Below, piece by piece: positions 1-6,609 of a DNA stretch of 13,116 nucleotides (within the stretch, counting starts at the first letter, position 1; each line of letters starts with the position of its first letter). Source of the DNA: JBECKR01 sp040235415 (lineage in GTDB: Bacteria > Acidobacteriota > Polarisedimenticolia > Polarisedimenticolales > Polarisedimenticolaceae); contig JBECKR010000363.1 in the NCBI GenBank assembly GCA_040235415.1, positions 1 through 13,116 on the forward strand. The letters run 5' to 3'. The notes beneath the pieces are model-generated. The model was not told where the DNA came from, made no database searches, and saw nothing but the letters and a program-made list of their open reading frames with translations. A program made the position numbers and the translations under genes.

Positions 1-1
1 G

Positions 2-448
2 ACCGGCGGTTTCGACTACGCGGAGCCGAATTCCCGCATCCTCCCGCTCAGCGCCGAGTGGAACGACACCTGGGACGTCGGCATCGGCGTCACGTTCCGC
101 GTCTTCGACGGCGGCCGCGCCAAGGCCGCCGCGGCCCGCGCGTCGGCGCGAGCCGACGGCCTGCGCCAGCGCCTCGACGATCTCGACCGCCGGATCCGCC
201 TCGACGTCACCTCGCGGGTGCTCGACGTTCGCAACGCCGCCGCCGCGGTCCCGGTCACCGAGCGCGGGGTCGAGTCGGCGCGCGAGAACCTCCAGGTCAC
301 GCGCGACCGCTACCGCGAGGGCGTGACCCCGTCCTCCGATCTCCTCGACGCCGAGGTCGCGCTGCAGCGCGCCGGGCTCGACCGCGCCGAGACGCTCGCC
401 CGCCTGCGGCTCGCCCTCGCCGGGCTCGACCGCGCGGTCGGGAGGTGA
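2..448 (+). CDS. TolC-family outer-membrane efflux channel, C-terminal part (5' end outside window)
   Basis: The open frame enters from the left edge and ends at TGA 446-448, giving the last 148 residues. The stretch WDVGIGVTFRVFDGGRAKA is the typical TolC/OEP pattern, a beta strand ending in a [FL]FDGG turn that leads into the second long helical hairpin. It is followed by long amphipathic helices with ARENLQVTRDRYREGV and SSDLLDAEVALQRAGLD, characteristic of the periplasmic coiled-coil barrel of outer-membrane factors. This family forms the trimeric exit duct of tripartite efflux pumps and type I secretion. The ABC ATPase begins 2 bases after the stop, so the channel is probably the outer-membrane part of the same exporter. 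The signal peptide and first repeat lie outside the window. The family call is secure; the substrate is unknown. Confidence 0.9.
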   Translation, partial: TGGFDYAEPNSRILPLSAEWNDTWDVGIGVTFRVFDGGRAKAAAARASARADGLRQRLDDLDRRIRLDVTSRVLDVRNAAAAVPVTERGVESARENLQVTRDRYREGVTPSSDLLDAEVALQRAGLDRAETLARLRLALAGLDRAVGR

Positions 449-450
449 CC

Positions 451-1404
451 GTGGCGCCCGCGATCGAGGTCCGGAACCTCGTCAAGCGGTTCGGCGCGTT
501 CACGGCGGTCGACGACCTGTCGTTCGAGGTCGAGGCCGGCGAGGTGTTCGGCCTGCTCGGCAGCAACGGCGCCGGGAAGTCGACCGCCATCCGCATGCTG
601 TGCGGCCTGATGACGCCTACCTCGGGCACGGCGAGGGTGCTCGGCGTCGACGTCGGCCGCGACCCGGAGGCCGTCAAGCGCCGCATCGGCTACATGACGC
701 AGCGCTTCAGCCTGTACGACGATCTCAGCGTGAGGCAGAACCTCGAGTTCTTCGGCGGAGTCTATGGGCTGCGCGGCCGCGAGCTCGCCGACCGCGAGTC
801 CTGGGCGCTCGGGCTCACCGATCTCCGAGGCAAAGAGGACCTCCTGACCGGCGACCTCCCCGGGGGGTGGAAGCAGCGCCTCGCGCTCGCGTGCGCCGTG
901 CTGCACCGCCCGAAGATGGTGTTCCTCGACGAGCCGACCGGCAGCGTCGACCCGATCTCGCGGAGGCGGTTCTGGGAGCTGATCGACGGCATGTCCGGCG
1001 AGGGCGTGACGCTCCTCGTGACGACGCACTACCTCGACGAGGCCGAGCACTGCAACCGCCTGGCGCTGATGCACGCGGGGCGGCTGATCGCGCTCGGGTC
1101 GGTCGCCGAGATGAAGGAGGTCTTCGCGGGGCGCGCCGTCCTCGAGGTCGCGTGCCCGCGCTACCTCGACGCGCTCGCGCACCTCGAGGGCCGGGACTTC
1201 GTGCTCGAGGCCTCGGTGTTCGGCACGCGCCTGCACCTCGTCGTCGACGACGTCGAGGGGGCGCGCCGCCGCGTGCGCGAGACGCTCGACGCCGCGGAGA
1301 TCCCCTGCGAGGGCGTCGAGCGCGTCGTGCCCTCGCTCGAGGACGTCTTCATCCACTACATCGAGGCCGAAGAGGCCGCCCGGCCGGCGGGGAGGGCGTC
1401 GTGA
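451..1404 (+). CDS. ABC transporter ATP-binding protein, YbhF-like multidrug exporter ATPase
   Basis: This 317-residue nucleotide-binding protein powers export by the ABC-2 permeases encoded just downstream. Visible motifs are Walker A GSNGAGKST (37-45), Q-loop YMTQRF (Gln84), signature LPGGWKQR (136-143), Walker B MVFLDEPT (156-163), D-loop GSVDP and H-loop TTHYLDEAEH (His193). The LPGGWKQRLALACA form and the THYLDEAE motif resemble YbhF-type drug exporters. E. coli YbhF is a fusion of two such domains, but here there is one, so a homodimer is expected. Residues after about 225 form the usual C-terminal extension ending in LEDVFIHYIEAEE. GTG 451 is chosen because GGAGG (441-445) lies five bases upstream; an in-frame GTG at 445 has no such site. 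The last codons overlap the next gene's GTG start (GTGA), implying translational coupling. Confidence 0.93.
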   Translation: MAPAIEVRNLVKRFGAFTAVDDLSFEVEAGEVFGLLGSNGAGKSTAIRMLCGLMTPTSGTARVLGVDVGRDPEAVKRRIGYMTQRFSLYDDLSVRQNLEFFGGVYGLRGRELADRESWALGLTDLRGKEDLLTGDLPGGWKQRLALACAVLHRPKMVFLDEPTGSVDPISRRRFWELIDGMSGEGVTLLVTTHYLDEAEHCNRLALMHAGRLIALGSVAEMKEVFAGRAVLEVACPRYLDALAHLEGRDFVLEASVFGTRLHLVVDDVEGARRRVRETLDAAEIPCEGVERVVPSLEDVFIHYIEAEEAARPAGRAS

Positions 1405-2525
1405 AGAAGATCTGGGCCGTGGCGATCAAGGAGCTGCGCCAGGCGGCGCGCGACCCGCTGAGCCTCACGCTCCTGCTGCTGCTCCCGGCCGCGCTCCTGC
1501 TGCTGTACGGCTTCGCCCTGAACTTCGACGTCCGCCACGTCGCGCTCGGGCTGCAGGATCGCGACAAGACGGCGGAGAGCCGCGACCTCGTCGCGGCGTT
1601 CGTGAACTCGACGTACTTCGACATCGCGCGGGACCTCCCGAGCGGCGCCGACCTCCAGGGCGTCCTCGAGCGCCGCGAGGCCAAGGCGATCCTGGTCATC
1701 CCGGAAGGGTTCGGCGCGGACCTCGACGCCGGCCGCACGGCCCCGCTGCAGCTCCTGCTCGACGGCGCCGACGCGCAGACCTCGACGACCGTTCTCGGCT
1801 ACGTCCAAGGGATCGTCGCCGACCGCAACGTCCGCCTGCTGGGACAGGCGCTCGGACCCGTGCGGACCGAGGCGCTTCCGGGGATCGCGTACGAGCCGCG
1901 GGTCTGGTACAACCCGGACCTGCGCTCGACGGAGTTCCTGGTTCCCGGACTGATCGGCTTCATCCTGATGCTGACCGCGGTGGTCGCGACGGCGCTGTCG
2001 CTCGTGCGCGAGCGCGAGCGCGGCACGATGGAGCAGCTGCGGGTCACGGCGCTGCGCCCGGTGCAGCTCGTCGTCGGCAAGCTCGTCCCGTACCTCGGCA
2101 TCTCCCTCGCGGCGACCGCGATCATCCTCGGCGCCGCGCAGGTCGTCTTCGGCGTGACGATCCAGGGGTCGATCCGGGACCTGTTCGTCTCGACGTTGAT
2201 CTACCTCGTCGGCGCGCTCGGCTGGGGGCTGTTCGTCTCCACCATCTCGCGCAACCAGGCGATGGCGTTCCAGATCGGCGTGCTCAGCTCCATGCTCCCC
2301 GCGATCTTCCTGTCGGGGTTCATCTTCCCGCTGCGCATGCTGCCGCTCCCGTTGCGGATCCTGTCCTACGCGGTGCCGGCGCGGTACTACCTCGTCGTCC
2401 TGCGCGGCGTGGTCCTGAAGGGCGCGACGCTGGCGCCGTACTTCGACCAGATGGTGTTCCTCACGGTCTTCGCGGTCGTCGTCATGGGGATCGCCTGGAT
2501 CCGCCTGCTCAAGCAGGAGGCCTGA
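1401..2525 (+). CDS. ABC-2 type transporter permease (YbhS/YbhR-like), first of two
   Basis: This 374-residue inner-membrane subunit has the ABC2_membrane_3 layout. A cytoplasmic N-terminus (KELRQAARDPLS) precedes TM1 (about 20-40), then an extracytoplasmic domain of about 140 residues, then five more hydrophobic segments (about 180-202, 230-250, 262-282, 290-312, 350-368). The family landmarks RVWYNPDLRS before TM2 and the cytoplasmic RERERGTMEQL after it are both present. So is FLSGFIFPLRMLP near the end. The GTG start at 1401 overlaps the ATPase stop codon and is preceded by GGGAGG five bases upstream. The protein is paralogous to the next gene over its whole length, so the two probably form a heterodimeric pore with the upstream ATPase. 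The substrate cannot be read from sequence; relatives export drugs and other amphipathic compounds. Confidence 0.92.
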   Translation: MKKIWAVAIKELRQAARDPLSLTLLLLLPAALLLLYGFALNFDVRHVALGLQDRDKTAESRDLVAAFVNSTYFDIARDLPSGADLQGVLERREAKAILVIPEGFGADLDAGRTAPLQLLLDGADAQTSTTVLGYVQGIVADRNVRLLGQALGPVRTEALPGIAYEPRVWYNPDLRSTEFLVPGLIGFILMLTAVVATALSLVRERERGTMEQLRVTALRPVQLVVGKLVPYLGISLAATAIILGAAQVVFGVTIQGSIRDLFVSTLIYLVGALGWGLFVSTISRNQAMAFQIGVLSSMLPAIFLSGFIFPLRMLPLPLRILSYAVPARYYLVVLRGVVLKGATLAPYFDQMVFLTVFAVVVMGIAWIRLLKQEA

Positions 2526-2526
2526 G

Positions 2527-3648
2527 ATGTACGTCCTGCTCCGCGTTCTCGTGAAGGAGGTCCTGCAGCTGCGTCGCGACCGCCGCATGATCGGCATGAT
2601 GATCATGGGACCTCTGGTCCAGCTCCTCGTCCTCGGATACGCCGCGAACCTCGACGTCAACGACATCCCGATGCTGGTCGTGGACCGCGACCACTCCGCC
2701 CAGAGCCGCGACCTCGTCGACCGGTTCGTGGGCTCGGGGTACTTCGAGGTCGTCGGATCCGAAAACGGCATCGACGCGATCGATCCGTGGCTCGTCGACG
2801 GGCGCGCGCAGATCGCCCTCGTCGTCGGGCGAGACTACGGCGCGGACCTCGTGGCGGGACGCCGTCCGCGGGTCCAGGTCATCGCCGACGGCACCGATTC
2901 GAACTCCGCGGTCGTCGGCCTCGGCTACGCCTCCCGCATCGTCGCGAGCGTCGGCGCCGAGATGGTGCGGCGTGATCTCGCGAGGACCGGAGCCCGAGCG
3001 GGGTCGATCGATCTCGTCCCGCGGGTGTGGTACAACGCGGACCTCAAGAGCCGGTGGTTCTACGTCCCGGCGATCGTCGCGCTCACCCTCATGCTCCTGA
3101 CCATGATCACGCCGTCGATGGCGGTGGTGCGCGAGAAGGAGATCGGGACGCTCGAGCAGATCAGCGTCACCCCGGTCGCGTCGTGGCAGCTGATCGTCGG
3201 GAAGCTGCTGCCGTTCTTCGTCGTCGGGGTGCTCGACCTTTTTCTCGCGACGGCCGCGGCTCTTCTCATCTTCCACGTTCCGCTGCGGGGATCGCTCGGC
3301 ACGCTGTTCGTCCTGACGCTGCCGTTCCTGCTCAACACCCTCGGCCTCGGGCTGCTGGCCTCGACGCTCGTGCGGACGCAGCAGCAGGCGATGCTGGCCT
3401 CGACGTTCCTCCTCATGCTGCCGCAGATCTACCTTTCGGGGCTGATCTTCCCGATCGAGAACATGCCGCACGTCATCCAACTCGCGACCTACAGCATCCC
3501 GCTGCGGTACTACGCCATCATCGTCCGCGGGGTGTTCCTCAAGGGCGCGGGGATGGCGGCGCTGTGGCCGCAGGCGGCGATCCTGACCGGATACGGCGCC
3601 GCGGTCCTGGCGCTCGCGTCGCTGCGGTTCCGCAAGAGCCTCGACTGA
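2527..3648 (+). CDS. ABC-2 type transporter permease (YbhS/YbhR-like), second of two
   Basis: This is a 373-residue paralogue of the preceding permease with the same plan: TM1 at about 21-40, a large extracytoplasmic loop, RVWYNADLKS before TM2, and VREKEIGTLEQISVTP after it. Hydrophobic segments follow at about 180-200, 228-250, 259-280, 288-310 and 345-364. The motif IYLSGLIFPIENMP matches the corresponding site in the first permease. The ATG at 2527 lies one base after the upstream stop and six bases after AGGAGG (2515-2520), which is inside the upstream coding sequence. Retention of two diverged permeases in tandem suggests a heterodimeric membrane pore, as described for YbhS/YbhR. Its stop shares one base with the next start (TGATG). 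Confidence 0.92.
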   Translation: MYVLLRVLVKEVLQLRRDRRMIGMMIMGPLVQLLVLGYAANLDVNDIPMLVVDRDHSAQSRDLVDRFVGSGYFEVVGSENGIDAIDPWLVDGRAQIALVVGRDYGADLVAGRRPRVQVIADGTDSNSAVVGLGYASRIVASVGAEMVRRDLARTGARAGSIDLVPRVWYNADLKSRWFYVPAIVALTLMLLTMITPSMAVVREKEIGTLEQISVTPVASWQLIVGKLLPFFVVGVLDLFLATAAALLIFHVPLRGSLGTLFVLTLPFLLNTLGLGLLASTLVRTQQQAMLASTFLLMLPQIYLSGLIFPIENMPHVIQLATYSIPLRYYAIIVRGVFLKGAGMAALWPQAAILTGYGAAVLALASLRFRKSLD

Positions 3649-4127
3649 TGCCGGACCGTCCACAGGTCGAGCCGCTGCGCGTCGATCGCGCGGGTGCGTG
3701 GTGGGACGGGCCGCACGAGGTCACGAACCCGCGCGTGCTGCGCATGCTCGTCGAGCGCCTGGAGCGCGAGGACGGCGGCCGCCTCGTCGTCCGCGCCGGC
3801 CCCGTCGAGCGCGAGGTCCTCGCGGAGGACGCCGCGCTCGTCGTGCTCGACGTCGATCTTCCGCGCGACCCGGACGCTCCGGACGCCCGCGTGACCCTGA
3901 CGCTCACGGCGGGACTGCGGGAGGCGCTCGACCCGGCGACGCTCGCCATCGGCCCGGACGACGCGCTCTACGCGCTCGTCCGCGGCGGCACGATCCCGGC
4001 GCGGTTCCTGCGCGCCCCGCACTACCGCCTCGGCGTCTTGATCGTCGAGCGCTCGCCCGGCGAGCCGTTCGTCCTCGTTCTGGGCGGCCGCCGCTGGCCG
4101 ATCGCGGCGCGGACGCCGCGCGGCTAG
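3648..4127 (+). CDS. DUF1285-family protein
   Basis: This is a 159-residue soluble protein without signal peptide or membrane segment. The order of motifs follows DUF1285. A short N-terminal strand and turn (LRVDRAGAWWDG) precedes a helix with TNPRVLRMLVERLEREDGG. Then come strands RLVVRAGPVEREVLAEDAA and VVLDVD, and a C-terminal half with LYALVRGGTIPARFLRAPHYR and a final strand ending in GGRRWPI. The family matches in both halves, though the sequence is diverged. DUF1285 has known structures but no settled biochemical role. The start ATG 3648 overlaps the permease stop by one base (TGATG) and has only a weak upstream site, so translation probably depends on reinitiation from the permease. 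Its place in an exporter operon is unusual, and a role in export is unproven. Confidence 0.7.
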   Translation: MPDRPQVEPLRVDRAGAWWDGPHEVTNPRVLRMLVERLEREDGGRLVVRAGPVEREVLAEDAALVVLDVDLPRDPDAPDARVTLTLTAGLREALDPATLAIGPDDALYALVRGGTIPARFLRAPHYRLGVLIVERSPGEPFVLVLGGRRWPIAARTPRG

Positions 4128-4142
4128 ACTGTCGGAGAACCA

Positions 4143-4152
4143 GGAGGCCTCC
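4143..4152 (+). promoter_or_regulatory. Ribosome binding site lying within a 10-base palindrome
   Basis: AGGAGG (4142-4147) precedes ATG 4154 at normal spacing. GGAGGCCTCC (4143-4152) is a perfect palindrome, so the Shine-Dalgarno bases face their own complement. The usable stem with a four-base loop is only three pairs, so any effect on translation is speculative. Confidence 0.35.
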
Positions 4153-4153
4153 C

Positions 4154-4648
4154 ATGCGCCGCACCGTCTCCGCACTCGTCGTCGTCCTGGCCGCCATCCT
4201 CCCGGCGCTCGCGCAGCAGCCGCGCTCGCAGCAGGGACTGCACCTCGTCGGCTGGGGACCGCGCGTCGGCGTCGCGAGCGACCCGGACCAGATCGTGGGC
4301 GGAGTGCAGTTCGACCTCGGCGAGATCGTTCCGAATCTGCGGTTCGTGCCGAACGCCGAGATCGGGCTCGGCGACGATCACACGATCTTGTCCGTGACCG
4401 CGCCGGTGCACTACCGCTTCCGGGTCGACGCCCCGCTGACGCCTTACGTCGGCGGTGGGCTCGTGGTCGGGTTCGTCGACCGCGACCTTCCCGAGCCGGT
4501 CCGAGACGACCGCTCGATCGAGATCGGCGCCAAGGCGATCGGCGGGGTGGAATGGCGCCTGCGCGGCGGAGCGCGATTCGCGCTCGAGCTCGACCTGCAC
4601 GCCTCGGACGTCTACGACGCGCAGGTCATGACGAGCTGGACGTTCTGA
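4154..4648 (+). CDS. Small exported outer-membrane beta-barrel protein
   Basis: This is a 164-residue protein with a clear Sec signal peptide: MRRT, a hydrophobic core VSALVVVLAAILPALA, and likely cleavage after Ala20. The mature part alternates polar and hydrophobic residues in strand-length runs separated by turns (VGVASDPDQIVGGVQFDLGE, TAPVHYRFRV, YVGGGLVVGFVD, IGAKAIGGVEWRL, RFALELDLH). It ends in an aromatic residue (SWTF), as expected for a BAM substrate. The size and the YVGGGL motif resemble OmpW/opacity-type eight-stranded barrels, but no specific family is certain. The ATG is preceded by AGGAGG. A 26-base gap to the DUF1285 gene suggests cotranscription with the efflux operon. The stop lies 3 bases from that of the convergent gene. 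Confidence 0.75.
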   Translation: MRRTVSALVVVLAAILPALAQQPRSQQGLHLVGWGPRVGVASDPDQIVGGVQFDLGEIVPNLRFVPNAEIGLGDDHTILSVTAPVHYRFRVDAPLTPYVGGGLVVGFVDRDLPEPVRDDRSIEIGAKAIGGVEWRLRGGARFALELDLHASDVYDAQVMTSWTF

Positions 4649-4651
4649 GCC

Positions 4652-5026
4652 TCAGACCTGCTCGCTCGAGTGCCACCACTCCCGGAACACGCGGCAGCGG
4701 CCGTCGCCGGTGAAGGTGCACACGAAGATGCCGTCGAGCCGGACCGGGACGCCCGTCCCGACCCGCACGAACCCGCACGCCCAGTGGCAGATCCCGAGGT
4801 CGCCGGAGACGTGCAGCACCGTCGCCTCGAACCGGATCCCGGTCTGGCGCGCGAAGGCGGCCTCGACCGCCTCCGCGAGCATGTCGTGACCGCGCCTCGG
4901 AGCGTCGAACGGAGTCCAGTGGTACGCGACGTCCTCGGTGAACCCGGCGAGGAACGCCGCCGCGTCCTTCGCCTCCCAGGCCTCGCCGTAAGCCCGCAGC
5001 CAAGCCTCGAACCCTTCGCGCGTCAT
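4652..5026 (-). CDS. SnoaL-like / NTF2-like fold protein
   Basis: This is a 124-residue cytosolic protein. The N-terminal helix pattern MTREGFEAWLRAYGEAWEAKDAAAFLAGFTEDVAYHW is the standard SnoaL opening (helix, W..kD...f..lf..D..y). Next come RRGHDMLAEAVEAAF, strands FEATVLHVSGDLGICHWACGF and VRLDGIFVCTFTGDGRCRVFREWW, ending in a strand with paired tryptophans. The fold forms a cone-shaped cavity that serves as an enzyme pocket or ligand site. Family members range from cyclases to binding proteins, so the substrate cannot be given. The ATG at 5026 is chosen because GGGAGG (5035-5040) lies eight bases upstream. The open frame runs further 5' only through the palindromic repeat, which is not coding. 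It lies on the same strand as, and downstream of, the radical SAM gene. Confidence 0.82.
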   Translation of the reverse strand: MTREGFEAWLRAYGEAWEAKDAAAFLAGFTEDVAYHWTPFDAPRRGHDMLAEAVEAAFARQTGIRFEATVLHVSGDLGICHWACGFVRVGTGVPVRLDGIFVCTFTGDGRCRVFREWWHSSEQV

Positions 5027-5027
5027 C

Positions 5028-5040
5028 GGGAGGACCTCCC
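5028..5040 (-). promoter_or_regulatory. Inverted repeat covering the SnoaL-like gene's ribosome binding site
   Basis: On the minus strand the sequence GGGAGGTCCTCCC ends two bases before the ATG. The first half is the Shine-Dalgarno site and the second half is its exact complement. A five-pair stem with a three-base loop would hide the site from the ribosome. The symmetry is plain in the sequence; regulation by it is inferred. Confidence 0.4.
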
Positions 5041-5042
5041 TC

Positions 5043-5107
5043 GGGGACAGGTACGAAAACCGGGAAACGGGGACGGGTACAAATCCTGGGAATTGGTGCC
5101 TGTCCCC
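5043..5107. repeat. REP-like palindromic repeat element
   Basis: A 65-base element has three copies of one box. GGGGACAGGTAC is at 5043-5054, GGGGACGGGTAC at 5069-5080 (26 bases further on), and an inverted copy GGTGCCTGTCCCC at 5095-5107. The outer boxes are near-perfect inverted repeats (11 of 12 bases), and the inner box can pair with the same inverted copy. The spacers (GAAAACCGGGAAAC and AAATCCTGGGAATT) are AT-richer than the surroundings. Its intergenic site, box style and size resemble REP/BIME elements mobilised by RAYT (TnpA_REP) transposases. No transposase is in the window, and only one copy is seen here. Confidence 0.7.
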
Positions 5108-5111
5108 ACAG

Positions 5112-6266
5112 TCAGTACACGAACTCCCGGATGTCGTACGCCGCGACCTGAGCCGCCGGCAGCGCACTCCGAATGCCGTCCCGCAACACCCGGTGCTGCG
5201 AGGCCGCCCCTTCGCCGTCGAGCGGCGCGATCCCTTCGTCCCGAGCGCGCCGGGCGTACGGCGAGTCCGGGTGCTCGCGGAACGGCGACAGGTACACGAG
5301 GTCCCCCGCGCCGAGCGGCAGCCGCGCGGCGAGCGCGAGCGTATCCCGGACGTGCGCCCCGGCGAAGCGCTCGCCGCCCGCGCCGACCATGAAGATCACG
5401 GACACGCGGAGCCCCGCCGCCTTCAGCGTCCCGACGAACTCGGCCGCGGCGTTCGCACTCCCGGGCTTGTTCATCCACGCCAGCAGGGGATCGTGCCCGG
5501 TCTCGAGCCCGAGGTACACCCGCTCGAGCCCAAGCTCACGCAGCTCGACCCAGTCCTCGACCGGCTTGCGCTCGCCGGTAAAGACGTCGACGAAGCCGTA
5601 GAGCGGCCGCCCCGGGAAGATTCGCTTCGTCGCCGAGATCACGGGCCGGAGCCGCGCGTTCGCCAGGATCAGGGCGTTCCCGTCCGCGAGGAACAGCCGC
5701 CGCCGCAAGCTCGCGGCGCGGCCGAGGAGGGTCGCGACGCGCGCCAGGTGCCGCTCGATCTCGCCCAGCGGGCGCGCCCTGAACGGCCGGTCTTGGTAGA
5801 AGTTGCAGAACGTGCAGCGATTCCAGGTGCACCCGAAGGTCGCCTGGACCACGATCGCGAGGTACTGGTCCGGGGGCAGAATACTGACGGGGCGGTAGGC
5901 CGCATCGAAGCGCGCGCGCTCGGCGAGCAGCCGCTCCGGGGTCCAGGCCAGGATGTCGGCGAGCCGCCCACGAACCTCGGGCGAGAGCCCCGCGCGCGGC
6001 ACCTCGGCCACGCGCTCGAGGAGCGCCCCGAACGCGGCCCGCGCCGCGGCGGGATCGAGCACGAACCGCCGCCGCTTCGCGCCCTCGCGCGCGCGCACGT
6101 GGACGTCGCTCGCGAGCGAGCGCTTGTGGATCCGCCCCGCGTCGTACCACGAGATCGGCCGGCCCTCGAGGTCGAACGCGAACACGGTGTCGCGGTCCGG
6201 CGAGAGGCTCGTCGAGCGCGCCTTCGCCGAGACGATCCAATCGCCGGAGTGGAGCGTCACGACCAT
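5112..6266 (-). CDS. Radical SAM protein of unknown specificity
   Basis: This is a 384-residue predicted [4Fe-4S]/S-adenosylmethionine enzyme. The cluster motif is in FGCTWNRCTFCNFY with Cys146, Cys151 and Cys154, spaced CX4CX2C as in a known subset of radical SAM proteins (the C-x-x-N-[RK]-C-T-F-C type). The partial TIM barrel continues with LFLADGNALI (SAM ribose contact region), PLYGFVDVFTGE, LGLERVYLGLETGHD (the ELGLETG-like strand), LRVSVIFMVGAGGE, and LSPFREHPDSPY. The N-terminal 140 residues contain AFDLEGRPISWYDAGRIHKRSL and are probably a family-specific domain. No extra ferredoxin-like cysteine cluster is seen at the C-terminus. The ATG at 6266 is where family-like sequence begins; no Shine-Dalgarno site precedes it. 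The substrate is unknown, and no obvious peptide or cofactor partner is adjacent. Confidence 0.87.
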   Translation of the reverse strand: MVVTLHSGDWIVSAKARSTSLSPDRDTVFAFDLEGRPISWYDAGRIHKRSLASDVHVRAREGAKRRRFVLDPAAARAAFGALLERVAEVPRAGLSPEVRGRLADILAWTPERLLAERARFDAAYRPVSILPPDQYLAIVVQATFGCTWNRCTFCNFYQDRPFRARPLGEIERHLARVATLLGRAASLRRRLFLADGNALILANARLRPVISATKRIFPGRPLYGFVDVFTGERKPVEDWVELRELGLERVYLGLETGHDPLLAWMNKPGSANAAAEFVGTLKAAGLRVSVIFMVGAGGERFAGAHVRDTLALAARLPLGAGDLVYLSPFREHPDSPYARRARDEGIAPLDGEGAASQHRVLRDGIRSALPAAQVAAYDIREFVY

Positions 6267-6272
6267 GGCGGC

Positions 6273-6302
6273 ACGGTAGCGCCGGGCCCCGGTAGAGGGC
6301 AA
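6273..6302 (-). promoter_or_regulatory. Possible promoter for the radical SAM gene giving a leaderless transcript
   Basis: On the minus strand TTGCCC (6297-6302), an 18-base spacer and TACCGT (6273-6278, fitting TANNNT) end six bases before the ATG. Transcription would then begin at or near the start codon. This agrees with the missing Shine-Dalgarno site. The motif matches are weak, so this is a suggestion only. Confidence 0.25.
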
Positions 6303-6389
6303 GCGGCCACCGTTTCCATGAACTTGGTGGTGTTGGCGCATCTTGACTCCCGGGCGGCGCGGGAGCATCCGGGGAGGACGGAGGACGCC

Positions 6390-6608
6390 ATGACGACCGA
6401 GATGGACGTGCTGCACATGAACGAGTGGCAGCGTGTGGCGTGGCTTCGCGCCAACCGTGCGCTGCTCATGACCGTGGGGATGATCTGGCTCGGGATGATC
6501 GGCTGGGAGATCGCGCACGGACGCGTTCCGTGGTTCCTGATCGCGATGGTGCCGGCGTTCGCGCTCCTGCGCGTCGGCTTCTACCTGTGGTACATGCGGC
6601 GCGGGTGA
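6390..6608 (+). CDS. Small two-helix membrane protein, hypothetical
   Basis: This is a 72-residue protein with a polar N-terminus (MTTEMDVLHMNEWQRVAWLR) and two predicted membrane helices. The first is at about 24-42 (LLMTVGMIWLGMIGWEIA) and the second at about 48-67 (WFLIAMVPAFALLRVGFYLW), ending in MRRG. The positive C-terminal end and short polar loop EIAHGRVP suggest both termini are cytoplasmic. A strong ribosome binding site (GGAGG at 6380-6384, five bases before ATG, with another GGAGG at 6373) supports a real gene despite its size. TTGACT at 6343-6348 could be a -35 box, but no convincing -10 follows. The gene is divergent from the radical SAM gene and converges on the large exported protein, with one base between stop codons. 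I do not recognise the family. Confidence 0.7.
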   Translation: MTTEMDVLHMNEWQRVAWLRANRALLMTVGMIWLGMIGWEIAHGRVPWFLIAMVPAFALLRVGFYLWYMRRG

Positions 6609-6609
6609 C

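Noticed and set aside
445..450. Alternative GTG start for the ABC ATPase at 445
   Set aside because: It lies within the GGAGG site itself and has no ribosome binding site; GTG 451 has correct spacing.
310..1356. Long open frame on the minus strand opposite the ABC ATPase
   Set aside because: It is antisense to a clear ATPase with all motifs. High GC makes long antisense frames common, and its sequence is Arg/Glu/Ala-rich without domain features.
1356..3663. Two long minus-strand frames opposite the permeases
   Set aside because: Both are charged, low-complexity shadows of the permease genes, whose membrane segments and family motifs are clear.
5027..5167. Longer N-terminus for the SnoaL-like protein through the palindromic repeat
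   Set aside because: The extra residues are a translation of the REP-like element and overlap the radical SAM gene's end; the ATG at 5026 has its own GGGAGG site and starts at the family's usual first helix.
5193..6389. 5' extension of the 72-residue membrane protein's open frame (471 codons)
   Set aside because: The extension is antisense to the radical SAM gene; only the end after ATG 6390 has a strong ribosome binding site and plausible protein features.
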